From NCBI GenBank assembly GCA_003586115.2, contig QVOM02000112.1:105488701-105552700 (forward strand): a stretch of DNA of 64,000 nt. Reading direction: 5' to 3'. Shown one piece after another: positions 23,751 to 37,800 of the stretch. Numbering within the stretch: the first letter of the stretch is position 1; the number at the start of each line of letters is the position of its first letter. The notes under the pieces are model-generated. The model worked only from the letters and a program-made list of their open reading frames with translations. It was not told the DNA's origin and ran no database searches. The position numbers and the translations under genes were made by a program. Origin of the DNA: Salvator merianae (lineage: Eukaryota; Chordata; Lepidosauria; Squamata; Teiidae).

Positions 23751-25294
23751 ATTTGCAGAACAAAAAAAAAGTTGCACATGTGGACAAACACAGCAACACA
23801 GTTAAAAAAATAGGTTCACAAATTATATACAAGGAAATTCAGTGGTTAAACACTGTAATTTGTAAAAAGCAACAACATACGTATCATCAAGTTTGCTAAT
23901 CATTCAAACTGAAACACAACATAAATTTGAAAACATCATTAACTTAAATTTGTTTTATGCTCTCTTCCTTCAAAAAGAAGGAAGCAAGGAAGCATTTGTA
24001 CTTTAGATCCTATTAATACATGTATACAAAGGGGAAAAACCTGGTGCTAACGAAGCCACTTCCCTTGCTTCTGACCATAATACATTCAAGACTGATGTAT
24101 CTGCTACTGTATGAAGACATAAGAACAGCCAGAACTTACAAAAATAGTATTCAACAACTGAAAGCAGCTCACTTCAAAAACAGAAAATATATACATGCAC
24201 TATTTGCTTTTTAAAAGGTGCCTAGATGAGTCTTACAAACATTTGCTAGAGATATATACAAAATATTATTTGTGTAAAAAGGCTAGATCTCACCAAAATT
24301 CTGCGTACACACCCATACCTACACCCACTGCGATGATCAGTGAGGGTCATCTGAAACCTGGCCTTCAAAAGTCAAGGCCAAGTCCCAAGCCCTACTGAAG
24401 TGAATGGAATTTGCACACATCACATTTCAAGGACTATGACCACAGTCCTTCATTTAAGGCATTAAATGTTCCTGTTGCTTCTTGTTTGAAGTATTTGCAG
24501 AGCTGAAGATAACAATCCAACATGCAATGATATATTAGAATTGAAATCAGGGTAAGACAAAAACTATCGCAATTGTGTGAAAGAGATTATTCTCAAGTTT
24601 AGCAACTTACTTTGCTTAGGAAGCATCAATCTGGAGTCAAGATGACATCTGACTTAACCTATACAGAGCCAGAGCAGCACATGAAAGAAACCCTAAATTT
24701 AGAGTGGACCTATCCTTTTCCATCTCACGCACAGTGTCTTCATATAAAATACACAATGCAGGAGAAACAATGTAGGTATTTGCTCTGTCATCTCCATGTT
24801 AAACTGACCACATAAGCAAGCCACTTGAACGAACCATACATGAAAACCATGGCCTATTTCAGAATTCACTATTCAGCTCTTGGAATCCTTTTGAAGCTCT
24901 GAAATCAAAAGATCGATGGCTACAGCTGAGAATTGAATTGGTCTGACATTATCTGGGAACGTTCAGGTCCTTTAAAGCACAGAATGAAAATAAAAAAGAA
25001 ATGGTAAAGGACAGACAAAACAGCCCACAATGTCTTACACACATTAATACACATTAACACTCAAATACTGACATGATGTGAGGACAGGGGAAGGAATCAC
25101 ATATATAAACTTGGAAACATTTTGTCTTATGAGACAAGGGTGTAAAATGCACTCAGTGTACTCCCATATGAATGACTATATGCATCTGTATTGTATATAT
25201 TTACACACATATACACAAAACCACCCTGATGTCTTTAAAAGACCATATCAAGAATTAGAAGATATGGGCTCAAAACATTTGTATCAGAATATAT

Positions 25295-25300
25295 TTTATT
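25295..25300 (-). promoter_or_regulatory. Candidate proximal poly(A) signal AATAAA of NUP58
   Basis: The canonical hexamer lies on the minus strand about 340 bases after the stop codon. Such hexamers are common in AT-rich DNA, so use is uncertain. Confidence 0.35.
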
Positions 25301-25636
25301 TGTACAAAGGAACCAAACTGGCATATCTCTACATGGTTTAAAGCATATTGACAAAAATATTTCATTACTAATCTGAGGTTAAATACATGGTTCTACAAGA
25401 CTTCTTAATAACGAAGTACATATCTAAAACTATCCTCCCACCACTAAATGAGCTTAGATTCACAAAAAAATAGCTGGTCTGTTCCAATTTTTAGAATCCA
25501 GAATGAAGTAGCAAAATGTTATAAATCTCCAAGGACACAGAGCACCTACATAATATTAAAAAAATATATTTTCTCATGATGAGCTAAGCAAATGCATTAT
25601 CCCTTTTCTCTGATCCCAACCCGCCCGCCTTCACAT

Positions 25637-25806
25637 TCATCTCTTCCCCCTCTTGTTCCCAGCCGGAGGTTTCTTCAGCTGGAGCAGTTGTCCTCCTGTG
25701 CCAAAGCTTGCCGAGGCTGGGTTGGACACCCCAAAAGTCAGACCAGCAGATGCTGTGATCCCAGGATTGCTGAAGTTAAACCCAGAGGTGCTTGAACTGC
25801 CAAAGC
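25637..25806 (-). CDS. NUP58: NUP58 exon 16, terminal coding part
   Basis: The acceptor is TTCTTCTACAAG|GCTTTG, and coding continues to TGA at 25637-25639. It encodes [40 protein letters not shown] and [16 protein letters not shown], the invariant basic end of NUP58. The intron just upstream, 25807-31180, is filled with repeats. A second in-frame stop follows closely (TGA ATG TGA). Confidence 0.97.
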
Positions 25807-28800
25807 CTTGTAGAAGAAAATATTTCAGTATAAGAGATGCTGTTGACTGCATCATTTTACTTTCTAATTACATTAAGCAGTTGCGAACTACCAAGGTCAA
25901 ACCAAAAGCACAGTGCTAAGTAATCTGGGGGAGATCATAGCAAATCAACAGTTCTGTTACTCTAGACCAGGCATGAGCATACAGCAGACTTAAGGAATCT
26001 ATAATGTCCCCTAGGATTCAGATATCCATAGACATTCATAGGTGAAGTAAGGAGAAGACAGTGCAACCAAAATGAAAATCATGGCCCAGATGAGAGAGAC
26101 TATTATTAAAAACCATACCATGGCTTTCTCCCATGTATAAACATAGGAAGCTATACCCACTTGCAGCAAGTAGATTTAAAAACAGAAGCCCTTTTTGTTA
26201 TGGTGCTGATATGTATTTTTTAAAAGTAGTCAAAAATCCTTGCAGACCTTTAACAAATCATCCAGCTACATAATTTGTGCCCACCCATGGTTTAGATTGG
26301 CTGTATCAGATCCCAGCTTCAGAGAACAAATGCTTTTGCTTTAGGCTGCACTTTATGAAACTGCAATTTGAGCTATTTAAAACACTGAACTTTAAATAGA
26401 ATATGAACAGCAGGATCAACAGGACTGTCCATAAAAAAACACGAGAGACCCTGATGAGTCCCAAAAAGTGGATATTTTGACATTATCCTAACAAGCATGG
26501 ATATCTTACTTGTAAAGCGCAGTACAAACAGGCCCTGGACCCTGAACTTTCCTCTACAGGAGGCACATTGTGCTTTTGTAATAGAGGACTGTTCTGTACC
26601 AATCTTTCACCTTTGGAATGTCCTCCCTAACAAGACTTGTCTAACACCAATATTACAAGTTTCTCAGTGCCACATGAAGACATCTAAGATGATTTTCTAA
26701 CACTGCCAACTTGTGTATATAATATTCTCAGGGGGTTAATTTTATCTTTTATCTTATTATGTATATTTGTTTATTACCATTGTTGGCTGGTGTTCTAACT
26801 ACAGGCCCTTTCTGCACTGGGTCTTAATTCCAGATTATATTCTGGAATAGGAGCTTATGTCCTCATGCTAGTGCAACCTAGAACAGGCCCTGGATAGCAC
26901 CTGCTATAGTCTGCACCAGCATGTGGATGGCAGACTCCAAATCCGGAATATAATCTGGAATAAGGCCTAGTGCAGAAAGAGCCATAGTCCTTTATCTAGA
27001 AAGGGAGAACCTAGCCATCACTGTATGTCCAGTGGTAATCTCACATTTACATTACTCAACATGGATCTGCCCTTTTACCTGCCCTGACGAAAGCAATTAA
27101 GGCAAAATGAGGCAGTCCAGTTGTTGAATTGGATGCCTGCTCACACACATATGATGCCGGTGTTTAAGTAATCATACTAGACCTGTGAGATCACTCAGAT
27201 TGTCAGAGGAGGTTCTGCTGGAGATACCACCAATTATCACATGCTACCTTGCAGTTGCATTTTGAGTGGTGACACCACAGACAGAAATGTTCTGAGGTGC
27301 CTGAAATCACATCCTTTAGGTACCTATATTGAAGGCCTTCCCATTATGAATGCTTCCATTTTGCCACTCATAGGTTTTATTCATGTTTTCATAGAATTGC
27401 TTATTTTATAAGTTTTTATTGTAAACAGCTTCAAGATTTATAACAGGAAACAGTATATTAATATTTTGTCTGATAGATACATTTGCACACTGCCTAGGAA
27501 TATTTTGCTGAAGTGTGGTTAGGCAGAATTTTAAATAAGTTGGAAGACATGTCCAGTATAGTTCCTCACACACAAATTTTTAAAAATGAGTTTCAAAGAT
27601 CAAAGTCTTTTCCAATGTCAATTCCCAATAGTAACATGAAGGGAATATGGGAACATTTGGGAAAATTTGGGAACATCCAGTTGATATTGTGAGTTGTAGA
27701 AGACCAAGTAGACTGATTTGAGAAAAGTGACTTAAATAAATGCAAAAATTTGTTTGCAACCAAGCAATGCACAAAACCCACAATTTAACCATGACCAGGA
27801 TCCTTAAATTGTTGAAAAGTAGCCATCATAAAAGAAATCCAGCATAAAATTAAGCCTGATGCAAGGATATCAAACTACAAGAGCCTCTCAATTTAAACCC
27901 TAAAAGCCTTCTCAAACATTTCCAGTAACTGATGTTGCCTCAACTCACCATCCTAGACAAGGCTACTAAATCAAACACCTTACAAAACAATGCCCTCATC
28001 ATAAGAACGTAAGAGAAGCCTTGCAGGATCAGGCCACGGCCCATCTAGTCCTGCATCCTGTCTCACATAGTGGCCCACTAACGGCTTCTGGGCATTCTCA
28101 AGCAGAAGACAAAGGCGAAACCTTCACCTCCTCTTGACTCTCTGCAAATGGGTTTTACAGGCATCCTTCTTGTCTTTCCAACCTGGAGGCATCTATTCTC
28201 AACAGTAAGTTTTGTAACCTTGTAACTTCCAAAGCTAATTACAGATATGTCAAGTAAATATACAATGGCAAAAAAAGTTCTTATGGTCTCAAATGAGAAT
28301 CATCCAAATGGCACCCAAGGGCACAATGATGTTCCTGAGAGTTTACCCTAGCACCCTCAAGTCACAGCTCCCTTTGTCATTGAGCAAAAAATGCATAAAT
28401 ACAAAGTTTATTACAGTCCAAAGACCTGAAGAAGTAATTACAGGGTAATTCAACAAATTAAGTATAAATAGGATAAAATCTTCATACTTTAATTAAGTAA
28501 AAAAATTAAATTACAAATTTTTGTTACCCTGTGTTCAGCTTTCACACTGATCCCCTAGAAAAGTGATGAATTAGGTTTGTTCACTAACAGGGTCCATATG
28601 CCATTAATAGCATATGAAACTGCTAAATAGGGCAGAGCTGATGAGGATCAAAACCTTGCAAGCCCAGCACTCTTTGAAGGCAAGAGAAACTACAAGGAAG
28701 TAGATACAGATTAGGTATTAGAAAAAACTCAACTGACTGGGCAACCAGTCAGTTGAGAAGTTGCAACAGGAAGTGGTAAGCTCTCCTTCACTGGAAGTCT

Positions 28801-31800
28801 TTAAGCACAGGCTGGACAGCCATCTGGCTGGGATGATTTAGTGAGCCCTGGACTTGATGACCCTGGAGGTCCCTTGCAACTCTATGATTTTGTGATTCTA
28901 TGAGTGCAACAGTGATTACAGGGAGGATTCATATGTTTTCATTGCACTCCAATCTCCCCTCACTTCCCCTCTCACCTGCCAAAATTCTAAATATACCCAC
29001 AGATCAAAAAAAACCCTAGACAATATGTAACAAATGACACCAAGGTGGTGGTGGTGGTAGTGATAAAATCAAAGCTGCCATTTTCTAACAGAGACTTATT
29101 AATGGAATACTCCAGTGTGATAACAGTGAGTGAATAATGGCTTCTCTCCCACTACAGATGTTAGTGATTTTAGCATCCCTATGTAATCTAGCAGTAATTA
29201 CTTCCATGCCAATGGTGATTATCTATTTTCTATATATCTAAGCTTCAGCATTATTCTCAGATACTATACTTTTTGCATTTCATTTAACATCCCTGTTCAC
29301 ATTTCACATTTTTAATCCTTAAGAACACAAGGATTATGTTCTGCCTATTTGCTACATCAAGATATTAATGTTAGCTTATAAGGCACTAAACAACTTGGAC
29401 CTGAAATATCTAAAGGAACAGCTTCTCCCATATAGACCTGCCCATGCCCTAAGATCTGCCAGGGAGGCCTTCTTGGTGGTGTCACCCCCTTCAGCAGTTA
29501 AGGGAATGGGGGCACATGGAAGGGCATTTTTGGTGATAGCCCCTAGGCTATGGAACAGTCTCCCCTCTGAAACGTATCAGGCACTCTTTTAGATGATGGG
29601 TAAAGTCACAACCATTTACCCTGGCTTTTGCCTGAGGGAACAGCATCCCCTCCCAATGCAGCCACAGTTATTTTAACTAATTTATTTTATCTGTCTTTGT
29701 ACTGATCTTATTTTGACCTGTCTTGAGACTTCACTGATCGACTTGGGCTCCATGAATTGATCTAACCCTTTCTGAAGCGATCCATGTTGGCTTCATAATA
29801 TCTTTAATAATACCTGCTGTTTTTGCTAAAGAAGCACTATTCCCTGTTGTATTTTGTGCCCACCTACCCTACTGCTTTTGGACAACAATGGAATGCAGGA
29901 ACAATGGTTTGAAAACTGATTACTGTATCTGATATAACAGCTATCAGTTAAAAGAGTTGGAAATAATCGGGTGGGTGTTACTTAAAGTTAGTATGTGAAA
30001 CTGCATGCCACTGAGAAGTAGGGCATATACATATAGTAAGTTCACGATGAGTTTATCAAGCTTCCTGCCCCGTACTGCCATGAATTATGCTCAAATGTTT
30101 AACATTTTCTTACAGGTTTTTTTTATTTTTAATTCACTACATGAATATTCACTTAAATTCTACCTCAGGGATAATGAATTTCAGACTATTCTGCATTTTG
30201 TTTTAGATCAAGGCAACCTTAATGCAACTGCACAATAAATTTTTGGGTGGAACCCTCTGCCATCTCAACAATGGTCAATTTAGAGAAATTTCTTGGAAAC
30301 CAATAGGGCAGTCCAAGCTATCAATTCCACAGGTTGGGCATTTTTCTGGATGGTATAGATCTCATGCTCTCTCTCCCCAAACAATTGTGGGAAATCTGCA
30401 GGTAGAGTGTGATAAACCCTAGCCCTTGCCTCTCTGTGGATCTCCTGACACCCACAAATCCCTATGCATTGGACCTTGAGCAGTTGAGACTTGTGTTCCA
30501 TCCCACTAAAACCCTGTGGAATTGAAGCTCAGTATTCAAGACTACTGGGTTGCTGAGGCAGAAAAACGGTCTTGAGCAGGAAGATAAGTTTGTTCTTTTT
30601 ACTGGATGGCGCAGACAGAGACTTGAATTGAGCCGAGGTTACACTGTCCTTACTTCACGGCAGTTCTAGACCGGGCTGGCAAAGGCCCGTTTGAAACTTG
30701 GGAAGCCACTTCTTATGATAGCAATGCTGAACTAGACAGACAATTACACTGGCTCAGCATAAGGCAGCTTTCTGCGCTTCCAAGAAATCATCACCATTGG
30801 TTCAGGGGTATTTTTAAGTGCGTTCAATAGCTTGAAATATCAAACTATTCAATGCCCTTCAGCACTTTCCTTGTTCTCAAAGCCCTTGAAGAATTTAGGG
30901 GTCCATGCCTGAGAACTCCTTTGGGCAAACAGAACAAGTAAGATAACTGTGTGGATTCAAGGGTAAGCCTGAATTGTGGTTTTACAAGTTTTGTCAAAAA
31001 TATTATTCTTATTTATTAATTTTTTCCTTGTTAGGTGACCCACATACTATTTCAAAAGGACAAGGGTGGGGGGAAAGCACCTTTTTACAAAAATGTGAAA
31101 ACTGAACAGCTGAAATGGATGCCACAAATTTGCTTCGGTCTTGATTACTTGAATACCTTATCATTCAGAACAGAACAAACCTGCACTAAGGCTTCCTGAA
31201 GGTTTATTTGGAGCTCCAAATCCAAATGATGGTGCACCTGTGGCACTGCTTCCAAAAGCAGAGCTACCTCCAAACCCTAGTGGAAAGTAGTGAAAACAAG
31301 GAACACAAGTTAAGATATACATAGGGCTGCCCTGCTTTAAACTGACTCTCTAAACGATCTGCTTAATATGTAAAATATCAACTATATGCAGCATGAATTT
31401 GTCCTAAGGATCAAGGAGGACTCTGTTATTAAAGACAAAAATTGTTCTGCAATTGTTTGCAACAGTTTAAGGTTATTAGGGATGCCTAATAAATCCAGTA
31501 ACACTATTGCCATGTTAAAGGAAACGATGCTTGCAGAAGGTCTAGAAATGAACTAGCCATTTCTTGGCACAAGTACAAACAAGGCTTCCAGGACCATCCC
31601 ATTCAGTGCTTTAACAGAGGGAATTTTTAAGAATATGAGACATTTTTGTGATAAAAATGGGAGGATGCTCTGAAGGCCAAATTCTACCAGAGTTGCAGCA
31701 TTAATTCAGACTAAGTTTTCTTAAATATAAATCCCCCAGTTTCAAAAAAACTTATTTCCAAACAGATGTGTGTAGGATTACATCTTCAACATCTAGCAAA

Positions 31801-34800
31801 GCATGCAAGAAATGAGTCCCAGGCCTTTTTTTCCTCCCTCAACCATTTCATTCTTTCTTCTTGCATCTGTATCCCACTTTGTATTTGAACAGCTTGATGC
31901 ATCAGATATTATTCTCCTCTTTATCCTCATAACCATCCTTCCAATTCCCAAGCTTGTGCAATAAACAGATGGAATATACTGTATTTTGCACTATGTAAAG
32001 CATACTGGCTTATAAGATGCATATAATTTGGCAAGCAGTATGTGTGAAAAATAAATTAAAAAGTAGAGCACAGGGTGATTTTAGAAGGTTTTTTAAATTT
32101 TTTGTTCATGTAAAAGTAAATCTTAGATGGCAAAAAAGATGGTACTGTCCCTAAATCCATCTGCCATTGTTTAAACAACAATAACACTATGCAGAGCTAA
32201 AATGCCACATGTTCTCATTATAAATCTTTATCTATAACTATACCTGTAACTAAATACCTTTCTATATCTATAGATATAGACATGGACATAGATGCAGATA
32301 CGGTATAAGATACATAGATATAAGCTTACAGAACAACAGCAATAAATATTCTCAAAACGTTCCAGATAATGTGGCTTAACCCTCTGTTTCTAGATACTAT
32401 AGAAAACCATATGGAAACATAAAGAAAAAAAAATAACTTTGAGGGTTAGATAGGCCAATCAACAGAAAGGTAATCTATAGGGGCATCTGCTGTTCTGAAG
32501 GCTCCATGCCTGCTGTATGTATGGGGAAACACACATTACTTCAACATAGCAGATTTTGCAAATATATGCCATCAAGCTTAGGTGGTACTTGATTTTTTAA
32601 AAAAACAGATACATGCATAATGCTTTTTCTTATACTTTGATTCTTAATACTTTAGAAAGTGAGTGTGTCTTTGCTAGTGCTTCTAGTTGCCTCTTTTATA
32701 GTTTGTTTGCTTTCATTTGCTTATGACTTTCCTGTGCACACCTGTGAAACTAGGATTCACAGAGTAGCTGAGTATGTTCACAGTCAGCTCCCCATATGAG
32801 ATTTTTACATGGGAGAGGCCAAGTCGTCGCTCCTTTGAAAAAATGTGCTTTGTAAATCTGCAAACATATCAAGTGTACCAACATACATTTGAAATGGCAC
32901 CTTGCTTTAGCTACTGGGATGTACCATTTGGAAGGAGGGGGGAGATTTCCAAGTTTGCCCAGACATCATGGGAAAAATAACCATGCGGTGTGGTAGAGAG
33001 TTTGCCTCGTGTGCAAACGGTTCCAGGCAGAATCCCAAGGAAGGCAGGGTCAAGCCACTTCCATGCATCCATGTAGAGGACACTTTTATCTTTATCTTCA
33101 CCTACCCGGCATGCAGTTTACCTTTAACAGCAGCACTTCAGGATGAATTGGGGGCTACACTAGTGTTTTCTACAACAGGCACTGAAATGGACCATGAAAG
33201 AGATGGTGTGTGTTCTCTCTGAAAGTGAACTTCCCTTTTCTGCATCAAACACTAAACCCACCAGGTCACCTAGAATCCAGACACATATTAAAAAAACTAT
33301 GCAGACATAAAAATGTAGAACTAAATACATGCTTAAGGCATCTAATTCTCCCTGACTCTCCAAAGTGACCTGAAGTGGTTTTACAGCTTTAAATATATCC
33401 CAGAAATGATAAAGAGTTTGCCATCTCACATGATCAAAATGACAGTTGAAGGACAGATGACAACGCAAGGTGTCCATTTTGACTGTGAATGGTGAAAGGG
33501 GAAACTGCTTGAAAGCTTTTCTGTGTGTGCCTACAATAGGAACGGCTTTCTCAACTTTTAACTGGGATCTTAAACATTTAGAATCAGAAGTTGGAAATAA
33601 TTTCAGATCAATGAACATGGAGAGCAGACTGTAGCCTTGCTTTTTTAGCAGAAACTACGTATGGGATTCATTCTACCTGTGAAGTGCGCTGCCTGGTTCA
33701 ATTCAGGAAGTGCTTTATAGTAATTCAGTGAAACATTAGAAAAAGTTAAAGTGTACCTCCAAGGCTTGAAGAGCCTAAGCCACTTGATTGCAAGCCAGTG
33801 CCAATACCTGAACCGAATGGCGTTCCAAAACTAACTCCCAGAGACGGCTGTGGCCCTGGTATAAAAAAATGAAAACAAAACTTGCCTTACTCTTTCACAA
33901 CACAGAACCTTGATGTAAACCCTTTCATTTTAATAGGAGAATAATGACAGCTTAACAAACGCTTTTCGAAGCACCCCAAATCTTCTTGTAAAATTCTTTC
34001 CCAACCTATCTTAGATTCTAAAATGGTAAGTCTTAAAATAAGGAATGCAATTCAAAATGAAGCTATGGGTAAATTTCATATGCTACTAAAACAAAATACC
34101 ACAGTAATATGACAACTCAGCATGTTAATTTTAAAGAAGAACTTGCTCCTTGATGGAACTATAGCTGAATGTCCTATAAGTAGCCAGCTGCGGATCTTTA
34201 AAAATACTAACATGATTAAAATCATCATGTTACCAGTGTCTGATATTAAATACTCATTTGAGTATTTTATCCATTTTTTTTAAAGAAACAAAGTGAAACA
34301 AGTGGATAAAACACAAGACAATGTTTTTGTTTTATTAAATTTATTGTTCATTTTAGAGCAAGTCAATTACATAGTAACATGACAATTAAAACTGGTTCAC
34401 ACAAAAAAATTACTGAGTTGTTAGAATTTTGCTGCATTTACAACATTTTTTTTACCTGTTTTAAATAAACATTTACAGAAAAGGCACAGTTGTGCACCTT
34501 ACCTAATACATTCAAGAGTTCCAGATTTAGAAATTTTTATCATTTAGAAGACTGAAGACAGTGGCTTTTCTACGTATGCACTGCCAAAACTCATTTTTAA
34601 TATGCCAAGATTAATTTACAACCTTAATTTATTGTTCTGTGCGGGAGAAAAAACCCACTTGCTAGGGTCTTATGATAAATAAGTTACAACAAAAATGTGG
34701 CTGTTAAACTAGTAACATATAAAAGTTACTTAACAGTTTTCACAGTAGAGTCTGCATCCCTACTTTTTAAGCACAGCAATCAGTGCATTACTTACTCTTG

Positions 34801-37800
34801 AAGGATTTGTCAAGTTCAAATACTGTGCCTATGTTTTCATAGTTGTATATCTTGTCACACTAAAGGATAGAGATACAACGCAGCAAAGGCTGCAGCTGAG
34901 CAATCAGCTTAAATGAAGAATGCCCACCAGCCCTTGCCTGATTGTCTCCCCGAAATAACATTTTGTTGATCCTTTTGAATCCAAAACAAGCTACTACAAG
35001 ATGCATCAAAATGGCAGACTATATGCTAGCAAACATTTACCAGCAACTATTCATCAAAAAATCTAAGATAGGAGGGCTCTTAGTTTTCCTTACTGATCTT
35101 CTCTATTAAAAATGCTTAAGTTTCTCTGCCTCATTATTGCATGAAAGTACATTCATCTATCATGATTACAATTTAAAAAAATATTTGTGACAATTTTAAG
35201 CTGAGTTGTACAGGACAGTGTTCATGGTCCCCTTCTGGCCTTGTAAAAATAAAAAATACTTGAAAGTTAAAGTCTCACAACTCCAAATTATACAACTAGC
35301 CAAATATCAAGCAGAAGGCACTGTTTTGTTACTTCTTTTGCAAGGACCATCTCCACACTTTAGGTGATCCAATACAAAATGAGGCATTATATTCAGAATA
35401 GTATTATTTCATCAAAGAACAGCTAGAGCTATAAACGTGAAACTAGTACTTAGCATTTATTTGGCAAGTCTACTTGTGTTCCATGGATGCTCTATAATCA
35501 ATCGAAGAGTCTGGATTAGGTCCAAACTAATTCACAACTAGACTAGTTGAATTTACTTGTTATTAATTTCAATATTGTTCCAACTGATCAAGTGCATCCA
35601 AGTTTGTTTAGCCTAGATTAACTTTCTTTTTTCAAAGAATAAGATATATTTTTACAGATAAAACTAGATGTAAACAAATGAATAAACTCTCTACCTAGCA
35701 GCTCCTGAATAGGTTTCCAGTCCAAAGTGGGTTAGTTTTCTAACAAAAAATATCATAAAATCAATCTACCATCTTAGTAGGAGGCACCATTGGTGGAAGA
35801 CCTTAAAAGAGATAAGACCATAGTCCTCCAAACCAAGCTTGCACTCAGGTATGTTTCTAGATTTTTAGAACTGGGCAAAACAGGTTTTCTGCTCCATTCG
35901 GACCTGACAGAGCCCAGGAAAAGGGAGGGGGTCCGGGATCGTCATGGGCCAAGCAGTGATATCATCACCAGCACCCAGCACCACACAGCACTGCCTTCTC
36001 CTAGCTGCAAACTAGGACAGAGATTCCAGCTCCAGGAAAGGACACGAAGAGGGCAAATGAGTGCTGCTGTGACCTAACACACTGTTATGTACGCACTTGC
36101 CCACTCCTTCTAACAGCTGAGGACATGAAGGGTGGAATTACATCACTTCCTCACCCCCTAGGGCAGTCTGAGTCTGTTGAATACATCCCTAACACAGACT
36201 TATATTCATATTATAGAAAAGCAGAGTTTCATATTTAAAGCTGACATGTTTTTCAACTTAACAGAAATCTTAATACAACTCTGTACCAGCTGAGTGCAAA
36301 GTTTGTTGCCAAAATGGCAATGAGAGCTCCTCAGTATTGATCAGTAGTCAATGCTCACCCACTGCAGCCTCCAGGATGCAGGCAGGTATACTCTGATGCA
36401 AGACGCTCAATAAAGAAATATCAGCTCTGCACAAACACCAAGTTCCTAATCAATACCAAGACGCCTTTTTGCCAGTTTCGCAGCCAAGTTTGCACACCTC
36501 TATTCTGTACCAAGAAAACCTCATTTAGATGTTAGGAATGGTTACACAATTCAGATAATGATAAGAGATGGTCCAAGCAAAAATGCATAAGTAAACATTA
36601 TCACATTTGGACAACCTGTTATGAATCATTTTAAACTACAATTATGTGCAGAAATCTATTTAAAATTTACATATTTTTGTTCTAAGGAGCAGCTTGTAGT
36701 TTAAATAAATAGAACTATCTGTCTAGTTAAGGTAAGCATCAGCAAGGTCTCCTATTAGGCTCATGCAGTATCATTGTTCAAGTTTTTGCTAATCAAAATA
36801 AAGGTGCAAACCCAAATTCTCTAAGTCTAATCCACAATAAAGCAAGTTAAATCTAGTTTAATTTTAATTTGTGGCACAGCATTGGATTTCAACCACAAGT
36901 TTAGTATCATCACTTAATCATTCATCCCAACAAATACTTTAAACTGAACCCTTGGCAAGGCCAAATTAAATAATAAAGCTTTAGGTGCTAGAAGGCATTG
37001 GAACAGAGTAAAGCAAAGTGCTTTTCAGGTGTGCTAACTGTATCTCAATTGCTCCATCAGTAGCAACACAACATTTAATGCTGGTATCTACATTAAACTT
37101 TTTTCACCTGAAAAATTATTGAGGGCACAGCTACCAAAGTAGCAAAGGGGAAACAATTATTATTTTGATTTCTAAATTAATCCAATCTAGTTGAACAACA
37201 TTAATCAACCTGTGTTGAACATAGTACTAGATGCTGGTCTACAGTAGAACAAAGACCATTCTGTCTAGCCACTAAATCATTTCACAGTCACTGCTCATAA
37301 TTTAGAAAATATCCTAGAACTTGCAAAACTCAAGTTATATTAACACTGAATATTTGACTTCTGACTGTACTGGAAAAAAAAAAAAAAAAGATCTCTGGTA
37401 TATTCCAGAGGAAGCTACTTTTCTATTCTAAGGAAAATCCCTTATATCATAAACACAAGAATCGTCACATATACCAAAGCACACTAACACCAAGATAACA
37501 GTTTAATATTCTTTAAAAACCAATTGAAGGATTTTGCAATTCAGCTCAGAGAATGAGCAAAGCAGTGTGACCTCTTGCCTACTCTTTGGTGGCCTGTAAA
37601 GGACTAAAGATGGGTTAAAATGTGCAGGAGTCACTGCATAGGAACCAGTGGTTTACCTGGCCCAATACTCTCTATTAGAGCTACAGCAACTCTTCAGGTG
37701 TTTTTCCCCCCCAGACTTGCTGCCAAAAAACTTTTAATCTAGAATTAAGCTTGGGCCCTCCTGCGTGCAAAGCATAGGTTCTACTGCAGCTACGGCTAAA

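Larger units (their letters stand above)
23725..25636 (-). other. NUP58: NUP58 3' UTR (inferred) with two poly(A) signals
   Basis: About 1.9 kb follows the stop codon, AT-rich and free of recognisable repeats, as expected for a conserved UTR. On the minus strand AATAAA occurs at 25295-25300 (a UTR of about 0.36 kb) and at 23745-23750 (a UTR of about 1.9 kb). The distal end is placed about 20 bases past the second signal. The boundary is an inference; transcript data would decide. Confidence 0.55.

Noticed and set aside
25653..25919. 88-residue plus-strand frame
   Set aside because: It is the antisense of the terminal NUP58 exon.
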